Notes under the pieces: model-generated
Databases searched by the model: none
Seen by the model: only the letters and a program-made list of their open reading frames with translations
Told to the model about the DNA's origin: nothing
Shown here: piece after piece, positions 53,295-62,205 of the stretch
How the letters are laid out: every line of letters starts with the position of its first letter
Position numbering within the stretch: position 1 is the stretch's first letter
Position numbers and translations under genes: made by a program
Origin: Trebonia sp036501515
GTDB taxonomy: Bacteria > Actinomycetota > Actinomycetes > Streptosporangiales > Streptosporangiaceae
NCBI GenBank assembly: GCA_036501515.1
Contig: DASYAD010000032.1
Location: forward strand, 5,030-69,029
Length of the DNA: 64,000 nt
Reading direction: 5' to 3'

Positions 53295-54364
53295 CCGCGG
53301 AAGCACCGCTGCGCCTGGGCAGCCGGAAGAGCCCGATGGCGATTTCGCAGTCGGGTGACGTGGCCAGGCTCGTCAGCGAGCGCACGGGCCGCCGGGTGGA
53401 GATTGTCGGTGTCACCACACTCGGTGACGTCAGCCGTGAGCAGCTGACCCAGATCGGCGGCACCGGTGTCTTCGTAAGCGCGCTGCGTGAGTCCCTGCTC
53501 AGCGGGTACGTGGACTTCGCCGTGCACTCACTCAAGGACCTGCCGACCGGAGCCGCCCCGGGGATCGCCCTCGCCGCGGTGCCGCCGCGTGACGACCCGC
53601 GCGACGCGCTCGTCGGCCGCGACGGCGCCAAGCTGGCCGACCTGCCAAGCGGGGCGCGGATCGGGACCGGCTCGCCGCGCCGCGCCGCGCAGATCGCGAC
53701 GCTGCGGTCCGACATCAGCTGCGTGCCGATCAGGGGAAACGCGAACACCCGGCTGGCGAAGGTGCGCGACGGCGAGCTTGACGCCGTGGTGCTCGCCTAC
53801 GCGGGACTGGCCAGGATCGGTCACACGGACCTGGTGAGCGAGATCTTCGAGCCCGATGCCATGGTCCCCGCACCAGGCCAGGGCGCGCTCGCGGTCGAGT
53901 GCCGCGCCGAGGACGCGGAGCTGGCGGCGCTGCTGGCGACAGTGGACGACCCGGTCACCCGGGCCGCCGTCACGGCGGAGCGCAGCCTGCTCGGCGCACT
54001 CGAGGCCGGCTGCAGCGCGCCGGTGGGCGCCTACGCGTGCACGTCGGCGGGCACCGGGCGGCTGCGCCTCGACGCCGTCGTGCTCGGTATACCTGCAGTT
54101 GTCATCCGAGGGGACGACCCCCCGTACCCCCCGGCTGCGCGCCCGATGGCAAAGGCCGCCATCGTGCCGGACGCGCGAACTTTCACCCGCGGTGCACTGG
54201 ACTCGGGGGCAGCCGTCGGGAGAATGGTGATACGGGAGCGTGGTGAGGCGGATCCGGTAGAAGCGGGACGTCTCGGACGCGAGCTAGCGGCGCGGATGCT
54301 GGCGCTTGGCGCCGCGGACCTGATGCGCGTGGAGAAGACCAACGGGAATGATGCGCATGACTGA
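53291..54364 (+). CDS. hemC: Hydroxymethylbilane synthase with an in-frame repeat insertion
   Basis: A 357-residue enzyme. The first domain starts LRLGSRKSPMAISQSGDVAR, the active-site HSLKDLPTGAAPGI follows, then IGTGSPRRAAQIATLR and the dipyrromethane cysteine in LEAGCSAPVGAYA. It assembles four porphobilinogens. In the third domain the usual short strand turn is replaced by about 40 residues, IPAVVIRGDDPPYPPAARPM ... RGALDSGAA, whose DNA is the dispersed repeat (copy C). Whether this region is folded or tolerated as a loop is open. It is coupled to hemA and overlaps hemD. Confidence 0.93.
   Translation: MTAEAPLRLGSRKSPMAISQSGDVARLVSERTGRRVEIVGVTTLGDVSREQLTQIGGTGVFVSALRESLLSGYVDFAVHSLKDLPTGAAPGIALAAVPPRDDPRDALVGRDGAKLADLPSGARIGTGSPRRAAQIATLRSDISCVPIRGNANTRLAKVRDGELDAVVLAYAGLARIGHTDLVSEIFEPDAMVPAPGQGALAVECRAEDAELAALLATVDDPVTRAAVTAERSLLGALEAGCSAPVGAYACTSAGTGRLRLDAVVLGIPAVVIRGDDPPYPPAARPMAKAAIVPDARTFTRGALDSGAAVGRMVIRERGEADPVEAGRLGRELAARMLALGAADLMRVEKTNGNDAHD
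54091..54133 (-). repeat. Dispersed GC-rich repeat, copy C, inside hemC
   Basis: Bases 54091-54133 are the reverse complement of the repeat at 19794-19837 with about five differences over 42 bp; the third copy is at 43015. Here it is translated as AVVIRGDDPPYPPA within hemC without breaking the frame. Confidence 0.75.
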
Positions 54365-55922
54365 TATCGATGGCTGGGTCGCGTTCGTCGGCGCTGGCCC
54401 TGGGGACGACGGGCTACTGACCATGCGCGGCGCCCGGCTGCTTGGCGCCGCCGGCCTGGTGGTCGCCGACGCCGCGGTCGCTGAGCAGGTAAGTCACCTG
54501 GTCGCGGCCGGCGCCACGGTCGCCGAGCCGGGTGACACGGTGATGACGGCCAGGTCACTGGTGCAGGCGGCCAAGTCGGGCCTGATCGCCGTCCGGCTGT
54601 TTCCCGGCGACCCGCTGCTTTCCGGGGCGGCGGCCGAGGTGCAGGCGTGCACCAAGGCGGGGGTCCGGTTCGAGATCGTGCCAGGCGTGCCCCCGGCCAC
54701 CGGCGTTCCCGCGTACGCGGGGATCGCGCTGCCAACCGACAGCGCGGGCGAGCTCAGGGTGATCCATGCCAATGAGGTGAGCCAGGTCGGCTACGCGCCC
54801 GGCACCCTGGTGGTGCTCGGGGCGGAGACGGCGCCGGCTGATCTCGGGAAGATGCTGATCGCGGCCGGCTGGCCCGACGCGACGCCGTTCGCCATTACCT
54901 GGGACGGCACGACTACCGACCAGCAGACCGTGGCCACGACCCTCGGCCGCATCGGGCCCGACCTCAAGGCGGCCGGCGTGACCGTCGCCACCACCCGCGG
55001 CGGCGCGGTCGCCGTGGTGGGCGAGGCGGCGTCGGCGAAGAGCAGGATGTCCTGGTACGAGAACAAGCCGCTGTTCGGCTGGCGGGTGCTCGTGCCGCGG
55101 ACCAGGGAGCAGGCGTCTGTCGTCTCCGAACGGCTGCGCGAGTACGGCGCGGTGCCCGAAGAGGTGCCGACGATCGCGGTGGAACCGCCGCGTACGCCGC
55201 AGCAGATGGAGCGCGCGGTCAAGGGCCTGGTCACCGGCCGGTACCAGTGGGTCGCGTTCACCTCGACCAACGCGGTCAAGGCGGTGCGGGAGAAGCTGGA
55301 GGAGTACGGCCTCGACGCGCGCGCCTTCGCCGGCGTGAAGGTGGCGTCGGTCGGCGAGCAGACCACGGCGGCGCTGCTTGACTTCGGCATCAGGGCGGAC
55401 CTGGTGCCCGAGGGCCAGCAGTCGGCTGAGGGACTGGCCGACGCGTGGCCGCCGTACGACGACATACTCGACCCGATCAACCGGGTGCTGCTGCCGCGGG
55501 CCGACATCGCGACGGAGACGCTGCTGGCCCGGCTGACCGAGCTGGGCTGGGAAGCGGAGGACGTGACCGCCTACAGGACCGTGCGGGCGGCGCCGCCGCC
55601 CGCTCCGATCCGGGAGGCGATCAAGGGCGGCGGCTTCGACGCGGTGCTGTTCACTTCGTCGTCCACGGTGCGGAACCTGGTCGGCATCGCGGGCAAGCCG
55701 CACGCGGTCACCGTCATCGGGGTGATCGGACCGCAGACCGCGAAGACCGCGACCGAGTTCGGGTTGCGGGTGGACGTGACGGCGACCAAGGCGTCGGTTA
55801 CCGCCCTGGTCGATGCGCTGGCTGAGTTCGGCGCGGCCCAGCGCGACGCGGCCATCGCGGCAGGCGAGCCGCTGCGCAGGCCGAGCGAGCGCCGCCGCGG
55901 CGGACGCCGCCGCATCCGTTAG
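54357..55922 (+). CDS. hemD: Uroporphyrinogen-III synthase fused to a methyltransferase-like domain (HemD/CobA type)
   Basis: About 521 residues. The N-terminal half (residues 1-240) resembles SUMT/CysG methyltransferases: VAFVGAGPGDDGLLTMRGAR, FPGDPLLSGAAAEVQACTKA and FEIVPGVPPATGVPAYAG. The C-terminal half is uroporphyrinogen-III synthase (WRVLVPRTREQASVVSERLR ... WVAFTSTNAVKAV ... FDAVLFTSSSTVRNLVG). The fusion is usual in actinobacteria. The N-terminal methyltransferase activity may be reduced; GDPLLSG replaces the GDPFVFG-like motif. I use the ATG at 54357, which overlaps the hemC end. Confidence 0.9.
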   Translation: MTDIDGWVAFVGAGPGDDGLLTMRGARLLGAAGLVVADAAVAEQVSHLVAAGATVAEPGDTVMTARSLVQAAKSGLIAVRLFPGDPLLSGAAAEVQACTKAGVRFEIVPGVPPATGVPAYAGIALPTDSAGELRVIHANEVSQVGYAPGTLVVLGAETAPADLGKMLIAAGWPDATPFAITWDGTTTDQQTVATTLGRIGPDLKAAGVTVATTRGGAVAVVGEAASAKSRMSWYENKPLFGWRVLVPRTREQASVVSERLREYGAVPEEVPTIAVEPPRTPQQMERAVKGLVTGRYQWVAFTSTNAVKAVREKLEEYGLDARAFAGVKVASVGEQTTAALLDFGIRADLVPEGQQSAEGLADAWPPYDDILDPINRVLLPRADIATETLLARLTELGWEAEDVTAYRTVRAAPPPAPIREAIKGGGFDAVLFTSSSTVRNLVGIAGKPHAVTVIGVIGPQTAKTATEFGLRVDVTATKASVTALVDALAEFGAAQRDAAIAAGEPLRRPSERRRGGRRRIR

Positions 55923-55946
55923 GGAGCAGGGCAGGAGAGGGCAGGC

Positions 55947-56930
55947 ATGAACGCTGGGTTTCCTGAGGTCAGGGCCCGTCGGCTGCGCGGTACCAAAGCG
56001 CTGCGGACGATGGTGGCGGAGACGTCCCTGCGCCCGGGCCAGCTCGTGCTGCCCGTGTTCGTCAAGGAAGGGATCGCCGACCCGCAGCCGATCTCCTCGA
56101 TGCCCGGGGTGCTGCAGCACACCAGGGAAAGCCTGCGCAAGGCGGCCGCCGAGGCGGTCGAGGCCGGCGTCGGCGGGATCATCGTGTTCGGCATCCCGGC
56201 GGACAAGGACGGCGTCGGCAGCGCCGCCGACGACCCCGACGGCATCTCGCAGGTCGCCATCGCCGACATCAGGGCGGAAGTGGGCGACGACCTGGTCGTC
56301 ATGGCCGACCTGTGCCTGTGCGAGTACACCGACCACGGTCACTGCGGCATCGTCACCCCCGCGGGGACGGTGGACAACGACCCCACCCTCGAGCGCTACG
56401 CGGCGGTCGCCGTCGCGCAGGCCACCGCGGGCGCCCACATGGTCGCGCCGAGCGGCATGATGGACGGCCAGGTCGGTGTGATCAGAAAAGCACTCGACGG
56501 CGCCGGCTTCCGTGACGTGCCGGTCTGCGCATACGCGGTGAAGTACGCCTCCGCCTTCTACGGGCCGTTCCGCGAGGCGGCCGAGGGCGCGCCGAAGTTC
56601 GGCGACCGTGCCACCCACCAGCAGGACCCGGCGAACGCCCTCGAAGCGCTGCGCGAGGTCGAGCTCGACCTGGCCGAGGGCGCGGACATGGTCATGGTGA
56701 AGCCCGCGCTCAGCTACCTCGACATCATCCGCCGGGTCGCCGACTCGGTCCATGTCCCTGTCGCCGCGTACCAGGTCAGCGGGGAGTACGCGATGCTTGA
56801 GGCGGCCGCCGCCAACGGCTGGCTTGACCGCGACAAGGCGATCACGGAGACGCTGACCTCGATCCGCCGGGCGGGCGCGAGCGTGATCCTGACCTACTGG
56901 GCGACCGAGGTTGCCCGCCGCCTGGCCTGA
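55947..56930 (+). CDS. hemB: Delta-aminolevulinic acid dehydratase
   Basis: A 327-residue TIM-barrel enzyme that joins two ALA into porphobilinogen. Metal-site cysteines are seen in VMADLCLCEYTDHGHCGIV, and the two Schiff-base lysines in AYAVKYASAFYGPFREA and MVMVKPALSYLDIIRR. The start is the ATG with AGGGCAGGAGAGG upstream. It follows hemD by 24 bp in the same operon. Confidence 0.95.
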   Translation: MNAGFPEVRARRLRGTKALRTMVAETSLRPGQLVLPVFVKEGIADPQPISSMPGVLQHTRESLRKAAAEAVEAGVGGIIVFGIPADKDGVGSAADDPDGISQVAIADIRAEVGDDLVVMADLCLCEYTDHGHCGIVTPAGTVDNDPTLERYAAVAVAQATAGAHMVAPSGMMDGQVGVIRKALDGAGFRDVPVCAYAVKYASAFYGPFREAAEGAPKFGDRATHQQDPANALEALREVELDLAEGADMVMVKPALSYLDIIRRVADSVHVPVAAYQVSGEYAMLEAAAANGWLDRDKAITETLTSIRRAGASVILTYWATEVARRLA

Positions 56931-57081
56931 GTTCTGCCTGGAGACACAGCTGTGACCGTGTTGATGGTCACTGTTATCCGAACCGAATGACGTGCCCGGC
57001 AGAGGTACGATTTCCGCAATCCCATTACCAGGTCGGCGAACGCCTTGGCTTTCGCCTTCCCCGGCGGGGTTGGGGCGAAGC

Positions 57082-57789
57082 ATGAGGGATGGGGCGGGCC
57101 TGATGGTAGCGATGATGCGGCGACGCGGCCGCCGCTGGGCGGCGCAGCGGCCCCCGGCGCTTGGCCAGGCGGCCTTTGAGTACGCCGCCCTTGGCTGGCC
57201 GGTGTGCCCGGGTGCCAATCCGAGCGGCGGACTGGACAGCATGGGGAGGCCCGAGCCCGGCCGCGCGTGCTCGTGCGACCGGGTGGGGTGCCCGGACCCG
57301 GGCGCTCATCCGGTCTCACCGACCTGGCAGATGCAAGCGACCGTCGACCCCGCGGTCATCGGACAGTGGTGGGAAGCCCGTCCGGAGGCGAATGTGATCC
57401 TCGCCACCGGGCGGGTTTTTGACATCCTGGACGTGCCCGCGGTGGCTGGCGCCACCGCGCTGGCCGCGATGGCGGCGGCCGGCGTCGAGACGGGCCCGGT
57501 CGCCGTGGCGGGCGCGGAGCGCATGCATTTCTACGTACTGACCAGGGGTGCGCCCGACGACGAGGACGAGTGGTGGTCCTGCGGGCTTGACGCGTCACCC
57601 GACCCCGACCTGGCCGGGGCGACCGAAGCGGTGCGCTGGCACTGCCGGGACAGCTACGTGCTCGCGCCGCCGTCCAGGTACGGCGCCGGCCAGGACGTAC
57701 GCTGGATCCGCGAACCGGCCGGGCGCCCGCTGCCCGACGGGCTGCGCCTGCTCGAGTACCTGGTAGACGCCTGTGAGGAAGAAGGCTAG
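57082..57789 (+). CDS. Bifunctional primase/polymerase (PrimPol N-terminal) domain protein
   Basis: About 235 residues of the prim-pol domain type found alone in actinomycetes. AAFEYAALGWPVCPGANPSG and the cysteine set CSCDRVGCPDPGAHP open the domain. A region with VILATGRVFDILDVPAVAGA carries a conserved acidic motif (DILDV). WHCRDSYVLAPPSRYGAGQD resembles the end of the domain. It could synthesise primers, or be a divergent non-catalytic relative. Several starts are possible; ATG 57082 is used. It sits between hemB and hemL as a co-transcribed gene, a known actinobacterial arrangement. Confidence 0.78.
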   Translation: MRDGAGLMVAMMRRRGRRWAAQRPPALGQAAFEYAALGWPVCPGANPSGGLDSMGRPEPGRACSCDRVGCPDPGAHPVSPTWQMQATVDPAVIGQWWEARPEANVILATGRVFDILDVPAVAGATALAAMAAAGVETGPVAVAGAERMHFYVLTRGAPDDEDEWWSCGLDASPDPDLAGATEAVRWHCRDSYVLAPPSRYGAGQDVRWIREPAGRPLPDGLRLLEYLVDACEEEG

Positions 57790-57791
57790 CT

Positions 57792-59126
57792 GTGACTGAC
57801 GACCCGCTGACCGGCCCGCTGACCGTCACGCGCAGCGCGGAGCTGTTCGCCCGCGCCGTCGCGGTGACCCCGGGCGGCGTGAACTCGCCGGTCCGGGCGT
57901 TCGGCCCGGTTGGCGGCGAGCCCAGGTTCATCGGCCGGGGGGCCGGACCCTACCTGTTCGACGTGGACGGGAACCGTTACGTGGACCTGGTGTGCTCCTG
58001 GGGGCCGATGATCCTCGGCCACGCGCACCCGGCAGTGGTTACCGCGGTGGCGGAGGCGCTCAGCCGCGGCACGTCGTTCGGCGCGGCGACCCCCGGCGAG
58101 GTGGACCTGGCCGCGGAGATCATCGCCCGCGCCCCGGTCGAGCAGGTCCGGCTTGTCAACTCGGGGACCGAGGCGACGATGTCCGCGCTGCGGCTGGCCC
58201 GGGGCTACACCGGCCGGGCGGTCGTGGTGAAGTTCGCCGGCTGCTACCACGGGCACGTCGACGCCCTGCTGGTCGCGGCGGGATCCGGCGTGGCCACCCT
58301 CGGGCTGCCTGACACGCCCGGCGTGACCGGCGCGTCCGCCGCCGACACGGTGGTGCTGCCGTACAACGACGCGGCAGCGGTGACGGCGCTGTTCGCCGCC
58401 AGGGGCGACGAGATCGCCTGCGTGATCACCGAGTCCTGCCCGGCCAACATGGGCGTGGTACCGCCCGCCCCCGGCTTCAACCAGCTGCTCAGGTCGCTCT
58501 GCGACGACTCGGGGGCGCTGCTGATCATGGACGAGGTACTGACCGGCTTCCGGGTGACCAGCGAAGGCTGGTACGGACTCGACCACGTGCGCGGCGACCT
58601 GGTGACGTTCGGCAAAGTGATGGGCGGCGGGCTGCCGTGCGCCGCGTTCGGCGGGCGGGCGGACGTGATGTCGAGGCTCGCACCCGTCGGCCCGGTCTAC
58701 CAGGCGGGCACGCTGTCGGGCAACCCGCTGGCAACGGCGGCCGGCCTGGCCACGCTGCGGGCCTGCACGCCAGACGTCTACCAGACGGTCGACTCGGTGG
58801 CGCACGCACTGCGCACGCACGTGTCGGCGGTGCTCGAGAAGGAAGGCGTTCCGCACTACCTGTCCACCGCGGGCAGCCTGTTCACTGTCTTCCTCGGGCG
58901 CACCGAGCCGGTGCGGAACTTCGCTGACGCCAGGAACCAGTCCACCGCCGCGTACTCCGCGTTCTTCCACGCCATGCTCGACGGCGGCGTCTACCTGCCG
59001 CCATCCGCCTTCGAGGCCTGGTTCGTGTCCGCCGCGCACGATGAGAAGGCGCTGTCGCTTGTCGCCGACGCGGTCCCCGCGGCCGCCCGGGCCGCCGCCC
59101 GCGCCCTGGCATCGTCAAGCCGGTAG
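57792..59126 (+). CDS. hemL: Glutamate-1-semialdehyde 2,1-aminomutase
   Basis: A 444-residue PLP enzyme of the aminotransferase class III type. It shows PGGVNSPVRAFGPVGGEP, the cofactor site VNSGTEATMSALRLARGYTG, FDEVL-type IMDEVLTGFRV and the PLP lysine in VTFGKVMGGGLPCAAFGG. It forms ALA from glutamate-1-semialdehyde, completing the C5 route with HemA. The GTG start is two bases after the PrimPol stop. Confidence 0.95.
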   Translation: MTDDPLTGPLTVTRSAELFARAVAVTPGGVNSPVRAFGPVGGEPRFIGRGAGPYLFDVDGNRYVDLVCSWGPMILGHAHPAVVTAVAEALSRGTSFGAATPGEVDLAAEIIARAPVEQVRLVNSGTEATMSALRLARGYTGRAVVVKFAGCYHGHVDALLVAAGSGVATLGLPDTPGVTGASAADTVVLPYNDAAAVTALFAARGDEIACVITESCPANMGVVPPAPGFNQLLRSLCDDSGALLIMDEVLTGFRVTSEGWYGLDHVRGDLVTFGKVMGGGLPCAAFGGRADVMSRLAPVGPVYQAGTLSGNPLATAAGLATLRACTPDVYQTVDSVAHALRTHVSAVLEKEGVPHYLSTAGSLFTVFLGRTEPVRNFADARNQSTAAYSAFFHAMLDGGVYLPPSAFEAWFVSAAHDEKALSLVADAVPAAARAAARALASSSR

Positions 59127-59138
59127 GCTGGCCTCGCC

Positions 59139-59771
59139 ATGGCTGAGATCACTGTCGTTCACCTGCTGCGGCACGGTGAAGTGCATAACCCGGAACACGT
59201 ACTCTACGGGCGGCTGCCCGGCTATCACCTGTCCGATAGCGGCCGGCTGATGGCCGTCGCCGCCGCCGACTACTTCGACGGGCGCCCGGTCGCGGCCGTC
59301 TTCGCGTCCCCGCTTGAGCGTGCCCAGGAGACCGCGCAGCCGGTCGCCGCCCTGCTCGGCGTTCCGATCGTCACCGACGACAGGCTCATCGAGTCAGGCA
59401 ACGTGCTCGAGGGCAAGTCGGTCAGCCTGGCCAGCCTGGCGGTGAACCCGCTGAACTGGAAGTACCTGTGGAACCCGTTCACCCCGTCCTGGGGCGAGCC
59501 CTACACGCAGGTCGTCGCCCGGGTCAGGCAGGTCATCGACCGGGCCCGCGACGCCGCTCGCGGCCAGGAGGCGGTCTGCGTCAGCCACCAGCTGCCGATC
59601 TGGGTTAGCCGCCTGGCCGCCGAGCACCGGCGCCTGTGGCACAACCCGAACACCCGCCAGTGCGCGCTCGGCTCGGTCACCAGCTTCAACTTCGACGGTG
59701 ACGAGCTCACCGGCGTTTCCTACGCCGTTCCGCCCCGCCGGACGGTCACCGACCCGGATAGGGCACAATAG
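59139..59771 (+). CDS. Histidine phosphatase family protein
   Basis: A 210-residue phosphoglycerate-mutase-like phosphatase. The catalytic motif is VHLLRHGEVHNPEHVLYGRL, and the second histidine is in EAVCVSHQLPIWVSRLA; FASPLERAQETAQPVA is the usual arginine motif. It follows hemL by 12 bp and precedes resA, as the phosphatase gene does in mycobacteria. The substrate is unknown; a role in the heme or cytochrome block is contextual only. Confidence 0.88.
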   Translation: MAEITVVHLLRHGEVHNPEHVLYGRLPGYHLSDSGRLMAVAAADYFDGRPVAAVFASPLERAQETAQPVAALLGVPIVTDDRLIESGNVLEGKSVSLASLAVNPLNWKYLWNPFTPSWGEPYTQVVARVRQVIDRARDAARGQEAVCVSHQLPIWVSRLAAEHRRLWHNPNTRQCALGSVTSFNFDGDELTGVSYAVPPRRTVTDPDRAQ

Positions 59772-59812
59772 ACCGAGTACTACCCCCTGTAGGAGACCTG
59801 AAGGGCCCGCTT

Positions 59813-60397
59813 GTGTTCAGAACCAGGCGCCGGACGGTCGTCACCGCGACGGCCGTAGTGGTCGCGCTGCTCGGGGGCGCGCTCGCGGTGACCCTGCTGT
59901 CCGGGGGAAGCGGTAGTGCCAGCGCCACCATCACCAAGGGCAACGCCGTCGAGTACACGGCCGGTCACCGGCCGCTCGCGCCTGAGTTCTCCGCGACCTC
60001 GCTCACCGGCACAACGATCAAGATGTCGAGCTACCGGGGTAAGACCGTGGTGCTCAACTTCTGGGGATCGTGGTGCGCGCCATGCCGGGGCGAGGCGCCC
60101 ACGCTGGCGGTGCTCTCCCAGCAGTACGGCTCGCAGGGGGTGGCCTTCCTCGGCGACGACGTGGGCGACACCCAGGCCAACGCGCTGGCCTTCACCCGCA
60201 AGGTCGACGTCACTTACCCGAGTATCAACGACCCCGGCTACGCCGTCGTGCAGAAGTTTTCCCAGGTGGCTCCCGTGAGCGATACCCCGACAACCGTGGT
60301 GATCGACAAGACCGGGCACATCGCAGGCATGGTGGTCGGCGCGATCACCTACGGCCAGATGGTCACCTTGCTGCACGACGCGGAGGTGACCCAGTGA
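59813..60397 (+). CDS. Thiol-disulfide oxidoreductase of ResA/TlpA type
   Basis: A 194-residue membrane-anchored thioredoxin fold. The signal or anchor is TVVTATAVVVALLGGALAVT, and the active site is VVLNFWGSWCAPCRGEAPTL (WCAPC). The cis-proline loop is VSDTPTTVVIDKTG. It reduces the apocytochrome c CXXCH cysteines before heme attachment. The stop overlaps resB as GTGA. The usual electron donor gene ccdA is not beside it. Confidence 0.9.
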   Translation: MFRTRRRTVVTATAVVVALLGGALAVTLLSGGSGSASATITKGNAVEYTAGHRPLAPEFSATSLTGTTIKMSSYRGKTVVLNFWGSWCAPCRGEAPTLAVLSQQYGSQGVAFLGDDVGDTQANALAFTRKVDVTYPSINDPGYAVVQKFSQVAPVSDTPTTVVIDKTGHIAGMVVGAITYGQMVTLLHDAEVTQ

Positions 60398-62199
60398 CCG
60401 ACGTCCAGACTCCCCGCCCGCGGCAGGAGACGGTCCACACCGACACCGGCGGTGAACGGCCCGCGCCGAGCACCGGCTGGCTGCGCTGGGGCTGGCGGCA
60501 GCTCACCTCCATGCGGACGGCGCTGATCCTGCTGTTCCTGCTCGCGCTCGGCTCGATCCCGGGCTCGCTGCTGCCGCAGCAGGGCACCGATCCGGCCTCG
60601 GTCACGCAGTACTACACCTCGCATCCCGATCTCGCGCCCTGGCTGAACCGCCTGGGGCTGTTCAACGTGTTCGCCGCGCCCTGGTTCGCGGCCATCTACC
60701 TGCTGCTGTTCGCGTCGCTGGTCGGCTGCGTGGTGCCGCGGACGTTCCGGCTGGCCGGCTCGGCCAGGACGCCGCCGCCGCGCGCACCGCGGAACCTGGC
60801 CCGCCTGCCGCAGTCGTCGTCCTATACCTCCGCGCTGCCGCCCGCGGCGGCGGTGGACGGGGCGGCGGCCGTACTCGGCGGGCAGCGGTTCCGCCTGCGC
60901 CGCCCGGCCGCGGGCGACTCAGACGCCACGGACACCGGCTACTGGGTGTCAGCCGAGAAGGGGTACCTGCGCGAGGCAGGCAACCTGCTGTTCCACCTGT
61001 CGCTGCTCGGCGTACTGCTGTCCATCGCCGCTGGCGGGCTGTTCGGCTACAAGGCCGACAAGCTGGTCGTCGAGGGCCAGCCGGCGTTCTCCGACACGGT
61101 CTCCGCCCTCGATGAGTGGCATCCAGGACGGCTCGTCTCCGGCTCTGACCTCGCGTCGTTCACGCTCGCGCTGAATAAGTTCACCGCGAACTACGTCGAG
61201 TCCGGTGAGTCGCTCGGGCAGCCCTCGAACTTCAACGCCAACGTCACGTACACGTCGTCGCCCGGCGCCAAGCCGGAGACCTACAACATCCGGATCAACG
61301 ACCCGCTCTCCGTCGACTCGGTGAAGGTCTACCTGATCGGGCACGGGTACGCGCCCGAGTTCAAGGTGACCGCACCCAGCGGGCAAGTGGTCTACGACGA
61401 GGCGACCCCGTTCATCCCGGCCAACACCAGCACGCTGCTGTCCGACGGCGTGGTCAAGGCCCCGGACGCCTCACTAGGCTTCGAGGGTGTGTTCGTGCCG
61501 ACCGCGGTCTCGTCAGGCGGGACGCTTCAGTCGATCTTCCCGGCCGCCAACAACCCCGCGGTGTCGCTCATCGGCTACTCGGGAAACCTGGGCATGAACG
61601 ACGGCCAGCCGCAGTCGGTCTACCAGCTCGACACGACAGGGATGACCCAGGTCTCCGGCTCGCCGCACCTGATGCTGCCTGGCCAGACGTGGACCCTGGC
61701 CGGCGGCAAGGGGTCGATTGAGTTCGTCGGCGTGAAGCAGTGGGTGTCGCTGGCGGTCACCTACGACCCGGGGCAGGTGCCCGCGCTCGTGTGCGGCATC
61801 CTGGCGCTCGCGGGCCTGCTGATCTCGTTCTTCGTCCGCCGACGCCGGGTATTCGTCAGGGCCGTCCCCGCGGCCTCCGGCTCGGGATCGGTCGTCACCG
61901 TCGGCGGGCTTACCAGGTCCGACGCAAGCGGCGGGTTCGAGGAAGAGTTCGCGGAACTGGCAGCGGAAATCGCCGCGGCCGAGCCCGCCTACGTCAGTAC
62001 CGAGCAGGTCACTGTCAGTCCCGGGCCAGCGGCTGGCGCAGCTCCGGCCGACGGCACTGATCAGGGCGGCAGCACGCAACAAGGCGCAAGTCCTGATCCG
62101 GGGGACAGCCCTGGGGCGGCAGGCAACACCGACTCCGGCCGCAGTCCTGAGCCGGGCAATCAATCCGAACCGGGCGATCCGTCCGAACCGGGAGCGTGA
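60394..62199 (+). CDS. resB: Cytochrome c biogenesis protein ResB
   Basis: A 601-residue membrane protein. TM segments are LILLFLLALGSIPGSLLPQQ, an early paired helix, and a C-terminal VPALVCGILALAGLLISFFV; a large extracytoplasmic part lies between residues about 220 and 450. A Gly/Pro/Ser/Asp-rich acidic cytoplasmic tail of about 90 residues ends the protein. It forms the heme-delivery complex with CcsB. A frame continuing upstream to 60070 is not used; the GTG at 60394 overlaps the resA stop. Confidence 0.93.
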   Translation: MTDVQTPRPRQETVHTDTGGERPAPSTGWLRWGWRQLTSMRTALILLFLLALGSIPGSLLPQQGTDPASVTQYYTSHPDLAPWLNRLGLFNVFAAPWFAAIYLLLFASLVGCVVPRTFRLAGSARTPPPRAPRNLARLPQSSSYTSALPPAAAVDGAAAVLGGQRFRLRRPAAGDSDATDTGYWVSAEKGYLREAGNLLFHLSLLGVLLSIAAGGLFGYKADKLVVEGQPAFSDTVSALDEWHPGRLVSGSDLASFTLALNKFTANYVESGESLGQPSNFNANVTYTSSPGAKPETYNIRINDPLSVDSVKVYLIGHGYAPEFKVTAPSGQVVYDEATPFIPANTSTLLSDGVVKAPDASLGFEGVFVPTAVSSGGTLQSIFPAANNPAVSLIGYSGNLGMNDGQPQSVYQLDTTGMTQVSGSPHLMLPGQTWTLAGGKGSIEFVGVKQWVSLAVTYDPGQVPALVCGILALAGLLISFFVRRRRVFVRAVPAASGSGSVVTVGGLTRSDASGGFEEEFAELAAEIAAAEPAYVSTEQVTVSPGPAAGAAPADGTDQGGSTQQGASPDPGDSPGAAGNTDSGRSPEPGNQSEPGDPSEPGA

Positions 62200-62205
62200 G
62201 GCTTC

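Noticed and set aside
54555..57242. 895-codon minus-strand ORF across hemD and hemB
   Set aside because: Antisense to well-supported heme genes, with His/Arg/Leu-rich composition typical of shadow frames.
60070..60393. Upstream extension of resB
   Set aside because: This stretch overlaps resA in another frame, and the GTG at 60394 has the GTGA overlap and starts the conserved protein.
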